A model generated the notes under the pieces. That model made no database searches. It had not been told where the DNA came from and worked only from the letters and a program-made list of their open reading frames with translations. Below, piece by piece: positions 34,190 through 44,800 of a DNA stretch of 64,000 nucleotides. The stretch comes from Heterohyrax brucei (Eukaryota; Chordata; Mammalia; Hyracoidea; Procaviidae). Numbering within the stretch: the stretch's first letter is position 1; each line of letters begins with the position of its first letter. The stretch lies in the NCBI GenBank assembly GCA_028571685.1, contig CM053140.1, positions 223,839,323-223,903,322 of the forward strand, read 5' to 3'. Position numbers and translations under genes: made by a program.

Positions 34190-34780
34190 TGTTCAGTTTC
34201 TCCAGTGTTACACTGATGGGAGCTGAGGTATAGGTCTAAGAAGGGAGTGAGTAAGGGCACTTCTCCATGTGGTTGCCAGCTGCTGCTGTGTTCTCTAGGT
34301 GTAGGTGACTTACGTATAGCTCCTCTGTCAATGTTGATTCTGTCAAGCCCCAAGATGCTACGTGCCTTAGTACCTGGTCCTACCTGGACCCTGAGAAGTG
34401 GCAGGCCCTGCATCCTGGCTGCTAAAGGTGGTGAAATATTTGTGCCAACTCTCTGTCATCACACTAGTCGAGACTATTCTGTACCTCAGAGAAAGGATGA
34501 GTGAAGGATGCTGCCACACTTGGTTGCCAGAGACCACTGCATTCTCTAGATGAATTTGTCTTAAACACTGCTTGTCTGCCATGAGGACAGCCACCAAAAG
34601 CACCCAAGCCCTCGAGGGTGGGATGCCTTACCTCCTGGATGGCAAGGATGGTGCTCTACTGATGGAGTCTCTGGGGACTGTCCACCAATGCTATGATATG
34701 ACTCAGTGAAGGGTCATGGAGGTGGCACCACCACACTCAGGTGCTTGTCGCTGCTACTATCACTAGCCACTCCAATAATA
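34190..34780 (-). promoter_or_regulatory. L1 5' UTR with repeated ~220-255-bp units (outer L1)
   Basis: The block containing tggttgccag and ttctctaggtg/ttctctagatg recurs near 34270 and 34523, with a third diverged unit near 34730. Landmarks gtggcaggccctgcatcctg (34399) and gtgggatgccttacctcctg (34618) are 219 bp apart. Homologous to the inner L1's 5' UTR units. Probably the old L1 promoter. Confidence 0.55.
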
Positions 34781-34998
34781 AGACCTGCTTTTCTGCTGAG
34801 ACAGCTGTTGACCAGCTGCAGCTGATTCACAGTAAAAGATCCATTCCTTGGTAACAGATTGTGGGCTGGGTCTGTCTTGAAGGGAGTGAGAAAACATGCA
34901 ATATGATATCAAGATGAAGTCCCAGGATCCCAACCATCCGAGGTCTAGGAAAAGGGGGACAATGATCACCAAAATTGGTTGGGCAGAGTTGGTTGAAG

Positions 34999-35167
34999 AA
35001 AATCAAAAGAACAAAGTCACTGCCATCGATTCAACTCCAACTCATAGTGACCCTACAGGACACAGTAGAACTGCCCCATAGTTTCCAAGGAGTGCCTGAT
35101 GGATCTGAACAGCCAAAATTTTGTTTAGCAGCCATAGCACTTAACCACTATGCCACCAGAGTTTCCA
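34999..35167 (-). mobile_element. AfroSINE with 10-bp TSD, minus
   Basis: Tail tcactgccatcgattcaact at the left, then actcatagtgaccctacagg, gtagaactgccccatag, with the head at right (acttaaccactatgccacca). Flanked by ttggttgaag at 34989-34998 and 35168-35177. Confidence 0.92.
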
Positions 35168-35177
35168 TTGGTTGAAG

Positions 35178-35899
35178 GGGGAGAGAAAATTGAGCACAGT
35201 GAATTATGACAAGTTGGACAACAGCAGGAACAGGATGGATTAGAAGAATGAAAGGAGCATGTATACACCTCAGCAAGGACATGGAATGAGGAACCTGAGG
35301 TACAAAGAAGGAAAATGTCTTGCCCCTATCAATAATCTTCAGATTTTCACCCAGTTCACAGTTCATTCAAAACCTATTTCTTTAAGTTGATTCCAACTCA
35401 TTTCATTAGGCCCTGCTAAAAGACATAAAGATCTATGGCAAAAGCTTTTTCTGACTGAACATCATGAGGCATTATATAGCCAACTTAGTTTAGACAACGA
35501 TGTTCACTACAACAAACAGCAATAAAGCAGAAATGATTAAAAACATGTCAATCACATTTAGCTCTTAGAGCATACAGTGTTTATGTGGCCTTGCATCAAC
35601 TGAGTCACTCCAGGCACCAGACCCACTGACATGGTTTCCTAATGTTGAAAAAAAAATTTTTTTTTTTTAAAGGAAAGCCTCAGATGCCCCTGTATTTTCC
35701 AAGGCACAGAGATGGGAGATATTCTTGTCACCACCCTCTGCTAAAAATCTGCTCACTTTGCAGTTAACAAAAGAACAGCAACAAAAGATTATCTTCAAAT
35801 CTTTCTGCTGATAATCCCATAATTTAAATGAGCAAATAGGAATAAGAATTTACTTTGACAGCAACCCAGGATCTCAGTTTAAGAACCAGCCTTATGATG
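35178..35899. other. Mostly unassigned; small SINE scrap
   Basis: Contains a short AfroSINE tail fragment on the minus strand at 35383-35420 (tttaagttgattccaactca). The remainder shows no recognised gene or repeat, apart from an A/T homopolymer pair near 35647-35670. Confidence 0.5.
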
Positions 35900-36060
35900 T
35901 ATAAAGCCTGGCTCCACAGCTGTGAAAATGTTGCTCTACCATAGTTTTAAAATAGGGATAATAATAGTTCAACCTCATAGGATTAGACAAGTTAATAGTG
36001 CATTTAGCACAATGCCTAGCATATGATATACATCAATAAATGTTAACAACTATTATTAGT
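35900..36060 (+). mobile_element. MIR SINE, plus
   Basis: agcctggctccacagctgtg, aaaatagggataataatagt, tcataggattagacaagtta, aatgcctagcatatgatata and tcaataaatgttaacaacta follow sense MIR order to its 3' end. Confidence 0.8.
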
Positions 36061-36079
36061 ACCATGCACTGTAAATTAT

Positions 36080-36210
36080 AAAGAATTTTCACATACCTTC
36101 TTTAAATTTTCATTGAATTCTATTAGTGTGTATTGGTTATACACATTTTACAACTGGTGATTCTAAGACCTAAGGATTTTAATCAGAAAATGGTGGTAGG
36201 TTCAAGAAAA
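36080..36210 (-). mobile_element. MIR SINE, minus
   Basis: aagaattttcacataccttc, tacacattttacaactggtg and attctaagacctaaggattt fit antisense MIR. Head-to-tail neighbour of the previous MIR in the opposite sense. Confidence 0.5.
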
Positions 36211-36344
36211 AAAATCAAGATTGGAATTTTAAATCTGCCACCTGCCGCGGATTTTTTTTAACCTTTCTGATTCTCTGATTTTCTAGTATTTAAGTGAAGA
36301 ATTCTGAGAATGTGTAGCCAGAAGTTGGTTCATAATGAATGCAT

Positions 36345-36430
36345 TATTGTTGGGTTGATTTTAACTCATAGTGACTCCAATAGGCCTTAAAAGGTGGCCT
36401 TAGAAGAGTTTATTATTATTATTATTAAGT
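36345..36430 (-). repeat. SINE/RTE tail scrap and (ATT)n
   Basis: gttgggttgattttaactca then tagtgactccaataggcc is a diverged shared-tail fragment. It is followed at 36408-36430 by a short (att)n microsatellite. Confidence 0.55.
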
Positions 36431-36949
36431 AATCTCTCTATAATCACACAAACTAATGATACAGCCAGGACTTGAACTAGCCTTACATGTTTTCTGCTAC
36501 ACCTCCTACCTCTCTGAGGTTAGGTGGTAGACAAGTCGTGGAGAAATACATCACTTAGGAAAAGGACAAGAAATACAGCATTGACATGAGGCAGTGAGTG
36601 AATGGATGGAGTCCACTTGTAGTCAACTTGTCATTAAACAGCTCATTAGTGCCCTGAGTGATTGATTAATGCCATATCAGGAGCTCATCTTTTTTCTGTG
36701 TAGCTTCAACTTGGGACATTAGGCAGCAGAATCACACAGATCAGTCTTGGTTACTGGTAGCCCAGGCTGTTGAGCCCCTGAATAGCCTCTATCTATGCAA
36801 CCATGGCTATTCAAATCCTGAGTAGCAAGAACAGGGTACCTAATTGGCTAGCTGGCATCAACTGGGATCAAGGCATTAGTCTACTTGGTTGTTCAGTGCC
36901 TCTTTTATGGTGGCTACTCATTCAATACATGATCTTTGCACTTCATGCC
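36431..36949. other. Unassigned, no gene seen
   Basis: Begins with a possible MIR core piece (atacagccaggacttgaact). Otherwise unique DNA. Confidence 0.45.
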
Positions 36950-37121
36950 TTGTGGCAGGTAAATAATGGCCTCTGAAAAGATGTCTGCATTCTGTTCCTT
37001 GGAATCTGAATATTCTGTTACATGGCAGAGGAATGTTAAGATTTCAGCTAGAATTAAAGTTGCTAATCAACTGATCTTAAAATAGGTAGATTTTCCGGAT
37101 TTTCTGGGTGGATCCAGTGTA

Positions 37122-37285
37122 ACCACCCAACCAAAAAAACTCACTGTTATCGAGTCAATTCCAACTTATAATGACCCTGAAAGACAGAGTAATGGCCCTG
37201 TAGAGTTTCCAGGGAGCTTCTAGTGGATTTAAACTACCAACTTTTAGTTAGCAACCATATGACTTAACCAACAAACCTCAGGGTT
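37122..37285 (-). mobile_element. AfroSINE inside MLT1, minus
   Basis: actcactgttatcgagtcaa at the left and aactaccaacttttagttag, then cttaaccaacaaacctcagg at the right. TSD tccagtgta at 37113-37121 and 37286-37294. Confidence 0.9.
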
Positions 37286-37313
37286 TCCAGTGTAGTCACA
37301 CATGCACAAAAAA

Positions 37314-37455
37314 TCTTTTGCAGTTAAGTGAACCCCTACCCATAGCAACTCAATGTGACAGAGTAGAACTGCCCCATAGAGTTTCCAAGACTGTAATTTT
37401 GTGAAAGCAGACTGGCATGGAATGTCTGGTGGGTTCAAACCACTGACCTTTAAAC
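37314..37455 (-). mobile_element. AfroSINE, longer-type variant, inside MLT1, minus
   Basis: cttttgcagttaagtgaacc, tagaactgccccatagagtt, then the alternate module gactgtaattttgtgaaagcag and tctggtgggttcaaaccact. The head is truncated near gacctttaaac. Confidence 0.82.
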
Positions 37456-37772
37456 ATGAAAGAGAGAGGCAGGAGAGCCAGTGTCAGAGTAACCGGATGT
37501 GGAAAAGACCTGACTAATCATTTCTGACTTTAAAGATGAAGGAAGCCAGACATGAGCCTAGGAATGTTGTGGCCTCTAGAAAATGGAAAAGGTAAGGAAA
37601 CAGACCCTTCCCTAGAGCCCCGAGCAGGAACACAGCTCTCCCAGCACCTTAAAGACTCACTTTAGACTTCTGACCACCAAAACCATAAGAAAATAAATAT
37701 ATATTGCTTTAAGCCACTAACAGTGATAATTTCTTACAACAGCAATAGGAAACAAATACGTACCTGAGCCTA

Positions 37773-39094
37773 CGAGGTCTGACAATTACATTCACAAATT
37801 CATCCTAGAAAAAAAATGCTACATACCCATTGCTGAATGTCACTACAGCCACCTTCAAAGTCCTCCCCTTGGGAAGTTATGCACCAATGCCAATGTCTAG
37901 TCTACCCTTTAAAGCAGTTTTGGAACTCTTTTTCTGGAATTGCTGTCAGAGCTGTCATTGTATTACCCTTGACATTCTGAATGTCATGGAAATGTCTTCC
38001 TTTCAATATTTTCTTTATTTTAAGGTAAAGAAAAAAGCCATTGTGGGCCACATTAAGTGTGTAGGTAAGCTGTTCCAATACATTTGTTTGTTTACTGGCT
38101 AAAAACAACCTTACAGACAGTGTCATGTGAGTTGGTGTATTGTTCTGATGCAAGAGCCATGAGTTGTTGGTGAAAAGTTCAGATCATTTTCTTCTAACTT
38201 TTTCGTGCTGCTGTTTCAGCACTTCTAAATAGTAAACTTGTTTAACTGTTTCCACTTGCTACAAATTCAGAATGAACAATCCCTCTGACATCAAAAAAAG
38301 TTAGCCATATTGTTATGACTCTTGGTTTAGAATGATGGAATGTTTTTGATCGTGGAAAATTCACTGACTTTCGTTGTACTCTTTGACATTTTGTTTCAGG
38401 GTCATATTGATACACCCATGTTTTATCACTAGTGATAACACAGCTCAAAACATTGTCTTACCTTTCTAAAAGGTCTTAGCAAGCTACAATTCTTCTTTGC
38501 TTTTGTTTATCAGTGAGCTCCTTCGGGACCATTTTTGCACACACCTTTCTCATGCCAAGAGTTTCAGTTGAGATTTTCCTCTTTCTCTATTGATGTTTCC
38601 TTGTTACGCTATTCTTTTCACTGTCAGCTGATGATTTTGTTGCACAATTTGATGAATTTTTGCAATGTTTTCATTAGTTTGGCTCCTTACTAGCTGCCCT
38701 CACCTCTCTTCATCAGTGATGCTTTCTCTCCCCTCAGAAAAATGTTTAACCCAATTGTATACTGACTTTTTTTCATGGCATCATCCTCATAAACTTGGAC
38801 TAACATGTCCCTGATTTCACTTCCACTCTTGCCAAGTTTAACAAGAAATTTAATGGTTCCTCATTGCTCTAATTTGAGCTCTGATATTCTTGCAACAGCA
38901 CACAAAAACCGACAATAATAATGACCATCACTCAGCAAGACACCCTCACACGTCCACACAAACACAGCTGTGAGATACTGATATACCAAGGTTACGAAAC
39001 TTGACTGATATACCAAGGTTAAGAAATTGGGTTGTTTATACACTGCTGGCAAGGTAAGCACATGATGGCAACTTTGCAAACTTGTCAGACCTTG
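37773..39094 (-). mobile_element. Mariner DNA transposon, near complete
   Basis: Both ends carry the terminal motif: cgaggtctgacaatta at the left and, reading inward from the right end, caaggtctgacaag. TA lies on both sides (37771-37772 and 39095-39096), the canonical mariner target duplication. 1322 bp, the usual autonomous length (about 1.3 kb). The transposase runs on the minus strand. A short direct repeat (tgatataccaaggtta, twice, 38978-39022) sits just inside the right end. Inactive through stops and frameshifts. Confidence 0.92.
37830..38880 (-). pseudogene. Mariner transposase, broken
   Basis: On the minus strand the N-terminal HTH region begins near 38880 (ELKLEQRGTIKFLVKLGK, EIRDMLVQVYEDD). 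The first catalytic block is at 38448-38242: VITSDKTWVYQYDPETK, then FFDVRGIVHSEFV. Mariner transposases normally read GDETWVY here, so the residue after the catalytic D is E changed to K. The C-terminal DDE region (to about 37830) is frame-broken. The intact enzyme cuts and pastes the element at TA sites. Confidence 0.85.
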
Positions 39095-39206
39095 TATGCT
39101 TATTCACATGGCTCTACATCAGACTTTCTCATCCCCATTTCTTCTTTTTTTTTTCTTTTCCTTCCAGTCGGGGGTACAGGACACAAGTAAGCTGTTTGGG
39201 CAAATA

Positions 39207-39520
39207 CAGTTATAGCAGTTTCCTAGGGCTGACATGACAAAGTACCACTAACCCTCTGGCTTACATTTATTGTGTCACAATTTTGGGAGCTAGAAACAAG
39301 GTACTGCTCATTTTTATTCCTTTCAAAGGCATTTAGTAAGAATCTTCTCCATGCATCTCTCATAACTTCTTGTGACAGCCGTAGATTCTTGTTCCTTGGC
39401 TTGCAGGTCATCCCATTCTTTAGTTTTTCTACATCTCTTTTTGTCTTCTCAAGGTCATAACCACAGGTATAGGTTAGCTATTCAATGTATGTTTTAGGGG
39501 AACACAATCGAATCTGTAAT
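39207..39520 (-). mobile_element. MaLR LTR, minus
   Basis: agtttcctagggctgacatg, caaagtaccactaaccctct, ttacatttattgtgtcacaa, gttccttggcttgcaggtca, and the end ggggaacacaatcgaatctg follow antisense MaLR LTR order with internal deletions. It probably is the 3' LTR of the internal sequence to its right. Confidence 0.65.
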
Positions 39521-40427
39521 AATTAACTAACCAAGAAACTGTCCACTGCCCATTACCCCATTCTTATTCTCATTATAGTCACTTTTCTTCTGATACAAAG
39601 CAGATAACTGACTACATCATCTGGAGCTCTGAGCATTGGGAGGACTTTTCCTCACCTCTGTCTTTCTGGGTCACCTATGGTTGAAGCAATCATAAAGCCA
39701 CAGTCCATTTTCTCCTCGCACCCATCAATGAAAACTTTAGCCTTTATCCTCCCTCTTTTTGGGAGTTAAGATACTAACCCAGTGTGACCACAGATGTGAG
39801 CTGAGAAAAGAGATGACAGGTAACAGTGGTGTGTGACATAAAAGTCTTGGCTACTTAGCTCAAGTAGCTTATTTGTGCCCCCTCACCCTGCTCATGCCTA
39901 ATTTCAGATGCATGCCTTCCATGCTACAATGAATTTCTGCAGAACTCAGCCTCCTCATGATTTAGTAGGTCTGACAGAAGACAACTAATTATGAACAGCT
40001 CTTGGGTACAAGGATACTTATGTCCCATAGTCAGATCTTTTATCTCTACCAGGGCCAGTTATGTCAGGAGCTATTTTTAAAATGGTGTCTAGTTCTTCAC
40101 TACAGATAATTTGGCCATGTGCCAGAACCCTCCAGGTCTATATTGTGACTCCCCTATTAGGGCCTTGACATAAACTCTACACAGTATATCTTCCTACCAC
40201 AAACAGCTCAAGTGCTATATAGTCCACTTGGCTGTATGTCCTAAATGGGAAGAATGTTAGCATTTGCACCCTAAATGTGCTGTAGCTCATCTCTACACAG
40301 ACCCGGATCAGAGCTGGCAGCCTAGTGGTTAATAGGTCAGAGAGGTATTTTTAAGTATGAAATATTCTGTTTCAATAACATGAAGAGACCTACCAGATAT
40401 AATAACAGTGGAATGTAAGATACTTTT

Positions 40428-40750
40428 TAGAAGTGAGGATGATGAGACTTCATTTCACTTACTTTGGACATGTTATCAGGAGGGATCCTGTCCTTTTGAA
40501 GGAAGGACATCATGTGTGGTGAAGTAGAGGGTCAGCTTAAAATAGGAAGACCCTCAACCAGCTGTATTGACACACAGGCTACAACCATGGATTCATATAG
40601 AGTTTGACAATTAAGAAAAAGTGCCACATATATCATGGTCAGACTTTGTATGCAGCAATAATTGTGAGGATGGTGCAGGACTGGGCTGCACTTTGTTTCT
40701 TTGTGCATAGGAGTTGGAACCAACTACGTAGCACCTAACAACACAACATA
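40428..40750 (+). mobile_element. RTE LINE 3' end, plus, with mini-mariner
   Basis: acttactttggacatgttat, caggagggatcctgtccttt, agggtcagcttaaaatagga, then gtgaggatggtgcaggactg and ccaactacgtagcacctaac to the end. 5' truncated. Interrupted at 40600-40648 by a tiny TA-flanked insert. Confidence 0.88.
40600..40648. mobile_element. 49-bp mini-mariner inside RTE tail
   Basis: gagtttgacaattaag at one end and ggtcagactttg at the other are degraded copies of the mariner termini at 37773 and 39094. TA flanks both sides (40598-40599 and 40649-40650). Removing the insert plus one TA restores RTE sequence (ggattca joined to tgcagcaataattgtgagg). Consistent with an internally deleted, non-autonomous mariner. 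Confidence 0.75.
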
Positions 40751-40757
40751 ACATACG

Positions 40758-41225
40758 TGTCATGGATTAAATTGCTACATCTGTAGCAATTTGGCTGGGC
40801 CATCATTCCTGTTATTGTAAATTTTGCCTCTGTGATGTTAATGAGGATGGATGGACTGCAGTTCAGTTGGTGTGCCCGGACTTAATGTGTGAGATTGTAC
40901 TGTGGCTTGGGGTGGCCTCTTGGGATATAAAATGAAAGGAGGCAAGCTGAGATTTGGAGACCTCATACCATCAAGGAAGAAAGCAGTGCTGGGAGCTGAG
41001 CATGTCCTTTGGAAAGGACTGGGGTCTCTGCACCTCAGGAGCTTACAGTGCAAGGCATGATTGACAACAAGGACTTTCCTCCAGTGCCAGCAGAGAAAGA
41101 CTTCCTCTGAAGCTGACACCCAGAATTTGGACTTTAGCCTACTGGACTGTGTCAAATAAAACTTCTCTCTTTAAGGTCATCTACTTACGGTATTTCTGTT
41201 AAAGCAGCACTAGATAACTAAAAGA
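40758..41225 (+). mobile_element. MaLR LTR, plus
   Basis: tgtcatggattaaattgcta at the start, aaataaaacttctctcttta (poly(A) signal 41155-41160) and ctagataactaaaaga at the end. Same family as 17334-17869. TSD degraded. Confidence 0.85.
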
Positions 41226-41460
41226 ATGCAAGCATTTCTTCTTCCCCTAGAGATTTCTCCTGGACCCCTAGAAACGTCACTAACAGACTTCTGAATCTAC
41301 ACAGGGTTTATCTTCCATACTGTGGAGCACATTCACCTTACCAAGGCTGACCACATTATACTTTTTGCTTTCTTATGTGGTCTGATGAACCAGATGTCAT
41401 TAATATGAACCATTGTAATCTACTACACAATGTTCATATGGTCCCTTTGGACTGAAATAC

Positions 41461-41495
41461 ACACATACACACATACACATAAACACATGCACACA
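41461..41495. repeat. CA-rich microsatellite
   Basis: Imperfect (ca)n with tacaca interruptions. Confidence 0.75.
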
Positions 41496-41852
41496 TGTAA
41501 TTAGGTCATGTATTGTTCAGATATTCTGTATAGAATATTCTATGTTTTCTTTCTAATTTTTATCTTTTCTAGTTTTTATCTATTACTGAATGAGGTAGTT
41601 TAAAACCTCCCACTAAGACTGGACATATCTTTAACCATCATTTTAATTCTGCAATTTTTAATTTATGTATTTTAAAGTGAAGTTATTAGATGTTTACTGA
41701 TTTTGAATTGTTATATTTTCCTAGTGTACTGTTCGTTACTTCTGCTAATGTTTCTTTGTTTTCTTTACAATCTACCTTGTGTGATATGAATGCAGCCATA
41801 TAATATTGTTGTTGTTATTGTTGTTTGCCTGTTATATGCTTTTCCGTACTTT

Positions 41853-44800
41853 TTTTTTATTTTATTATGACTGAGTGAAAATGTACATTCCCTTATAAAT
41901 TTACATGCCCACCTAGATGCAGCTTCCACTTCTCTCCATGCCCGGTGACAGAACACTCTTCCTTTCTGCTCTATGTCTCATCCTCCCAGCAGTCTCCCTT
42001 CCCCTCTTTTACACCCACTCCCCTTACTACAGCCAGAGGTCATCAGGATGATATCCTATAAATGCACAGAACCATAAAGTGTATCCAATATATGATCACT
42101 CTGCATTGCCAAGTCCAATCCCTTCATGTCAGAACAGTGGACCCTCTTTATGATTTACGGGCAAGGGCAGCATCAGGGCTAGAGGCCATGCTCTCAGGGG
42201 AACCCCGAAGCCACTGGACCATCAATTGAGGTCTTTTAGTGGAGATCTCAGGGTGCACCCCTTGTTACTCTTGGGTTGCCAGTGAGACTCAACTTAGTGA
42301 GCTCCATCGTGGCTATCACAGGTGGTGGCCGGGCACCATCGGGTTCTTCCAGTCCCAAGTCTATATAGGCACCCAGTCATGTGGGTCTCTCTATCTTCTG
42401 GGTTGTCTTTACCCCGTGTCATTTTGGTTCTCGGTGAGCATCCATTCCTGCTGAGTTGGGACCATTTGCTGTGCCCTCGGATGGCAGCTTTTAAGACTCC
42501 AGACATCACTCACTAATGTGGGGTGCAGAGAGCCCTCTTAGCAAAATGCTAGTTGTGCCAGTTGGCATCGATTTTGCCTAAGAGCATGGTCTCCTGCCCC
42601 TTGCCCCAGCTGCTCTGTCATTGCAATATTGGGTTAAGATGGAAGGACTACTCAAGTTATGCTGAAGTCCATTTAATATTGTTCTTGTTTCTAATGTGTG
42701 CTGTCATCGATTTCACCCAATCAGATTTCTACCAACTATCTAATCTAAACCCTCCCCCCTTCGCCCTCCCTCCCTCCCCTCCCTTGCAGTCCTCAAAAAG
42801 TCTTTTCTTTATACATAAGTCTGTTTTTGAGATCTTATCATAGGGGTCTCGTACAATATTTATCCTTTTGTCGCTGAGTACTTTCACTCAACGTAGTGTC
42901 TTCCAGTTGAAACCAGGTTATGAGATGTTTCCTGGAATCATCATTATTCTTTATCATTGCATAGTGCTCCATTCAGTATATATACCATAGTTTACCTATC
43001 TATTCCTCTGTTGTTGAGCATCTGGGTTGATTCCATCTTTTTGCTATTGCAGACTGTGCTGTGATAAACATTCTTGTGCATGTGTCCGTTGGTGTGAAAG
43101 ACCTTGATTCTGTAGGATATATTCTAAGTAGTGGATTTACTGGGTCAAATGGCATATCTATATCCATTTTTTAAGGCAGCACCAGATTGCTTTCCAAAGA
43201 GGCGGGACCATTCTGCAACCTCACAAACAGTGTAGGAGAGTTCCACTTTCTCCACAGCCTCTCCAGTATTTGTTGTTTTGTGTTTTCTGGATCATGGCCA
43301 ACCTTGTTGGGGTGAGATGGTATCTCATGGTAGTCTTGATTTGAATTTCTTTAATAACTAAAGATCGTGAACGTGACCGCATGTGCTTTTTGGCTGCCTG
43401 GATCTCCTCTTTAGAGAAATGTCTGTCCATCTCCCTTACCCGTCACTTAACTGGATGATCCATCCTCCTCTTACTGATATTTTGTAGTATCTTATAGATT
43501 ATGGAGATCACGCGTCAGTCTGACACAGAGTTGCCAAATATTTTTTCCCATTCTGTAGGTGGTCTTTTAATTCTATTAATAAAGTCCTTGGATGAGCAAA
43601 AGTGTTTGATTCTCAATAGTTCCCAGTTACCTATTTTCTCTTCTGTTGATTGTAGTTCGTTTGACAGATCTTGAAGTCTGTCTGAGCTGTGTATCAAAAC
43701 TTCCATTGTTGTTCCTACCTTTTCTTGGATGAGCTTTATCGTTTTAGGTTTGATATTCAGGTCTTTTATACAGTTTAATGTCTTAGGGCCTTTGTCAAAT
43801 ATCAACTGCTCATAGGCAGATGGTGTCATCTGTAGGTTCTCAACTCCACTCCATTGATCGATCTGTCCATTCTTTTACCAGTACCAGGCTGTTTTGACCA
43901 CTGTGGCAGTGTAGTATGTTCTAAGGTTGGGTAATGAGAGGCTTCCCAGTGTATTCTTCTTCTTTAGTAGTACCTTACTTAGCCAGGGCTTCTTCACTTT
44001 CCAAACAAAATTGGTGATTTGTTTCTCCATCTCATTAAAAAATGACGCCAGATGATATCCCACAGATGCATATTAAACAAGAATTTAAAAAATGACACTG
44101 GAACTTGTATGGGGATTGCATTATACAAGTAGATTGCTTTGGATAAAATAGATATTTTCACAATGTTAAGTCTTCCTATCCATGAGTAGGGTAGGTTTTT
44201 CCATTTATCTAAATCTCTCTTAGTTTCCAGCAGTAAGGGCTTGTAGTTCTCTTTGTAAAGGTCCGTTATTTCTCTGGTTAGATTAATTCCCAGGTACTTT
44301 ATCTTCTTAGGGGCTATAGTAAATGGTATTGATTTGATGATCTCCTCGCCAACAGTCTCGTTGTTGGTGTAAAGGAATCCTACTGATTTACTTATGTTTG
44401 TCTTATATCCCTAGACTTTGCTGAACTCTTCTATCAGTTTGAGTAGTTTACTTATAGATTCTTTGCAATTCTCTGCATATACAATCATATCATCTGCAAA
44501 CAGGGAGATTTTGACTTCTTCTTTGCTGATGCAGATGCCCTTTATTCCTTGGTCTTGCCTAATCTAGTTCAATGTTGAATAGGAGAGGTGAGAGTGGGCA
44601 TCCTTGTCTAGTTCTGGTTCTCAAGGGAAAGTCTTTCAGTCTCTCTCCATTCAGGACGATGTAGGCAATTGGCTTTGTATAAATGGCTCTTATTGCGTTG
44701 AGGAATTTTCCGTCTATGCCTATTTTGCTAAAAGTTTTTAGCATGAATGGGTGCTGGATTTTATCAAATGCTTTTTCTGCATCAATGGACAAAATCAGGT

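Larger units (their letters stand above)
30116..34980 (-). mobile_element. Outer L1, 5' part (ORF2, ORF1, 5' UTR), minus
   Basis: Continuation of the element interrupted at 24751: its first bases, atccaattttactgacactg, continue the tatccaatttt seen on the left side. It contains the rest of ORF2 (30116-32870), ORF1 remnants (33300-34050) and a 5' UTR with repeated units (34190-34780). The 5' boundary is uncertain, between about 34780 and 34985. Both halves sum to about 6.6 kb, a full-length L1. Confidence 0.85.
36950..37769 (+). mobile_element. MLT1-type MaLR LTR, plus, with two SINE insertions
   Basis: Sense MLT1 order: gcattctgttccttggaatc, atggcagaggaatgttaag, tttctgggtggatccagtgt, [SINEs], gcctctagaaaatggaaaag, aaaccataagaaaataaata, gctttaagccactaacagtg, and the end acaacagcaataggaaacaaatac. 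The SINEs at 37122-37285 and 37314-37455 interrupt it. Old element. Confidence 0.8.
39521..41460 (-). mobile_element. MaLR internal-region remnant, minus, interrupted
   Basis: 39521-40427 and 41226-41460 resemble the antisense of the MaLR internal (gag-like) region (gggccagttatgtcaggagc, tgccagaaccctccaggtct, ctagagatttctcctggacc, cagggtttatcttccatact). An RTE tail (40428-40750) and a plus MaLR LTR (40758-41225) interrupt it. With the LTR at 39207-39520 this would be the 3' half of an old provirus-like element. Assignment is from memory; no open frame survives. Confidence 0.5.
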
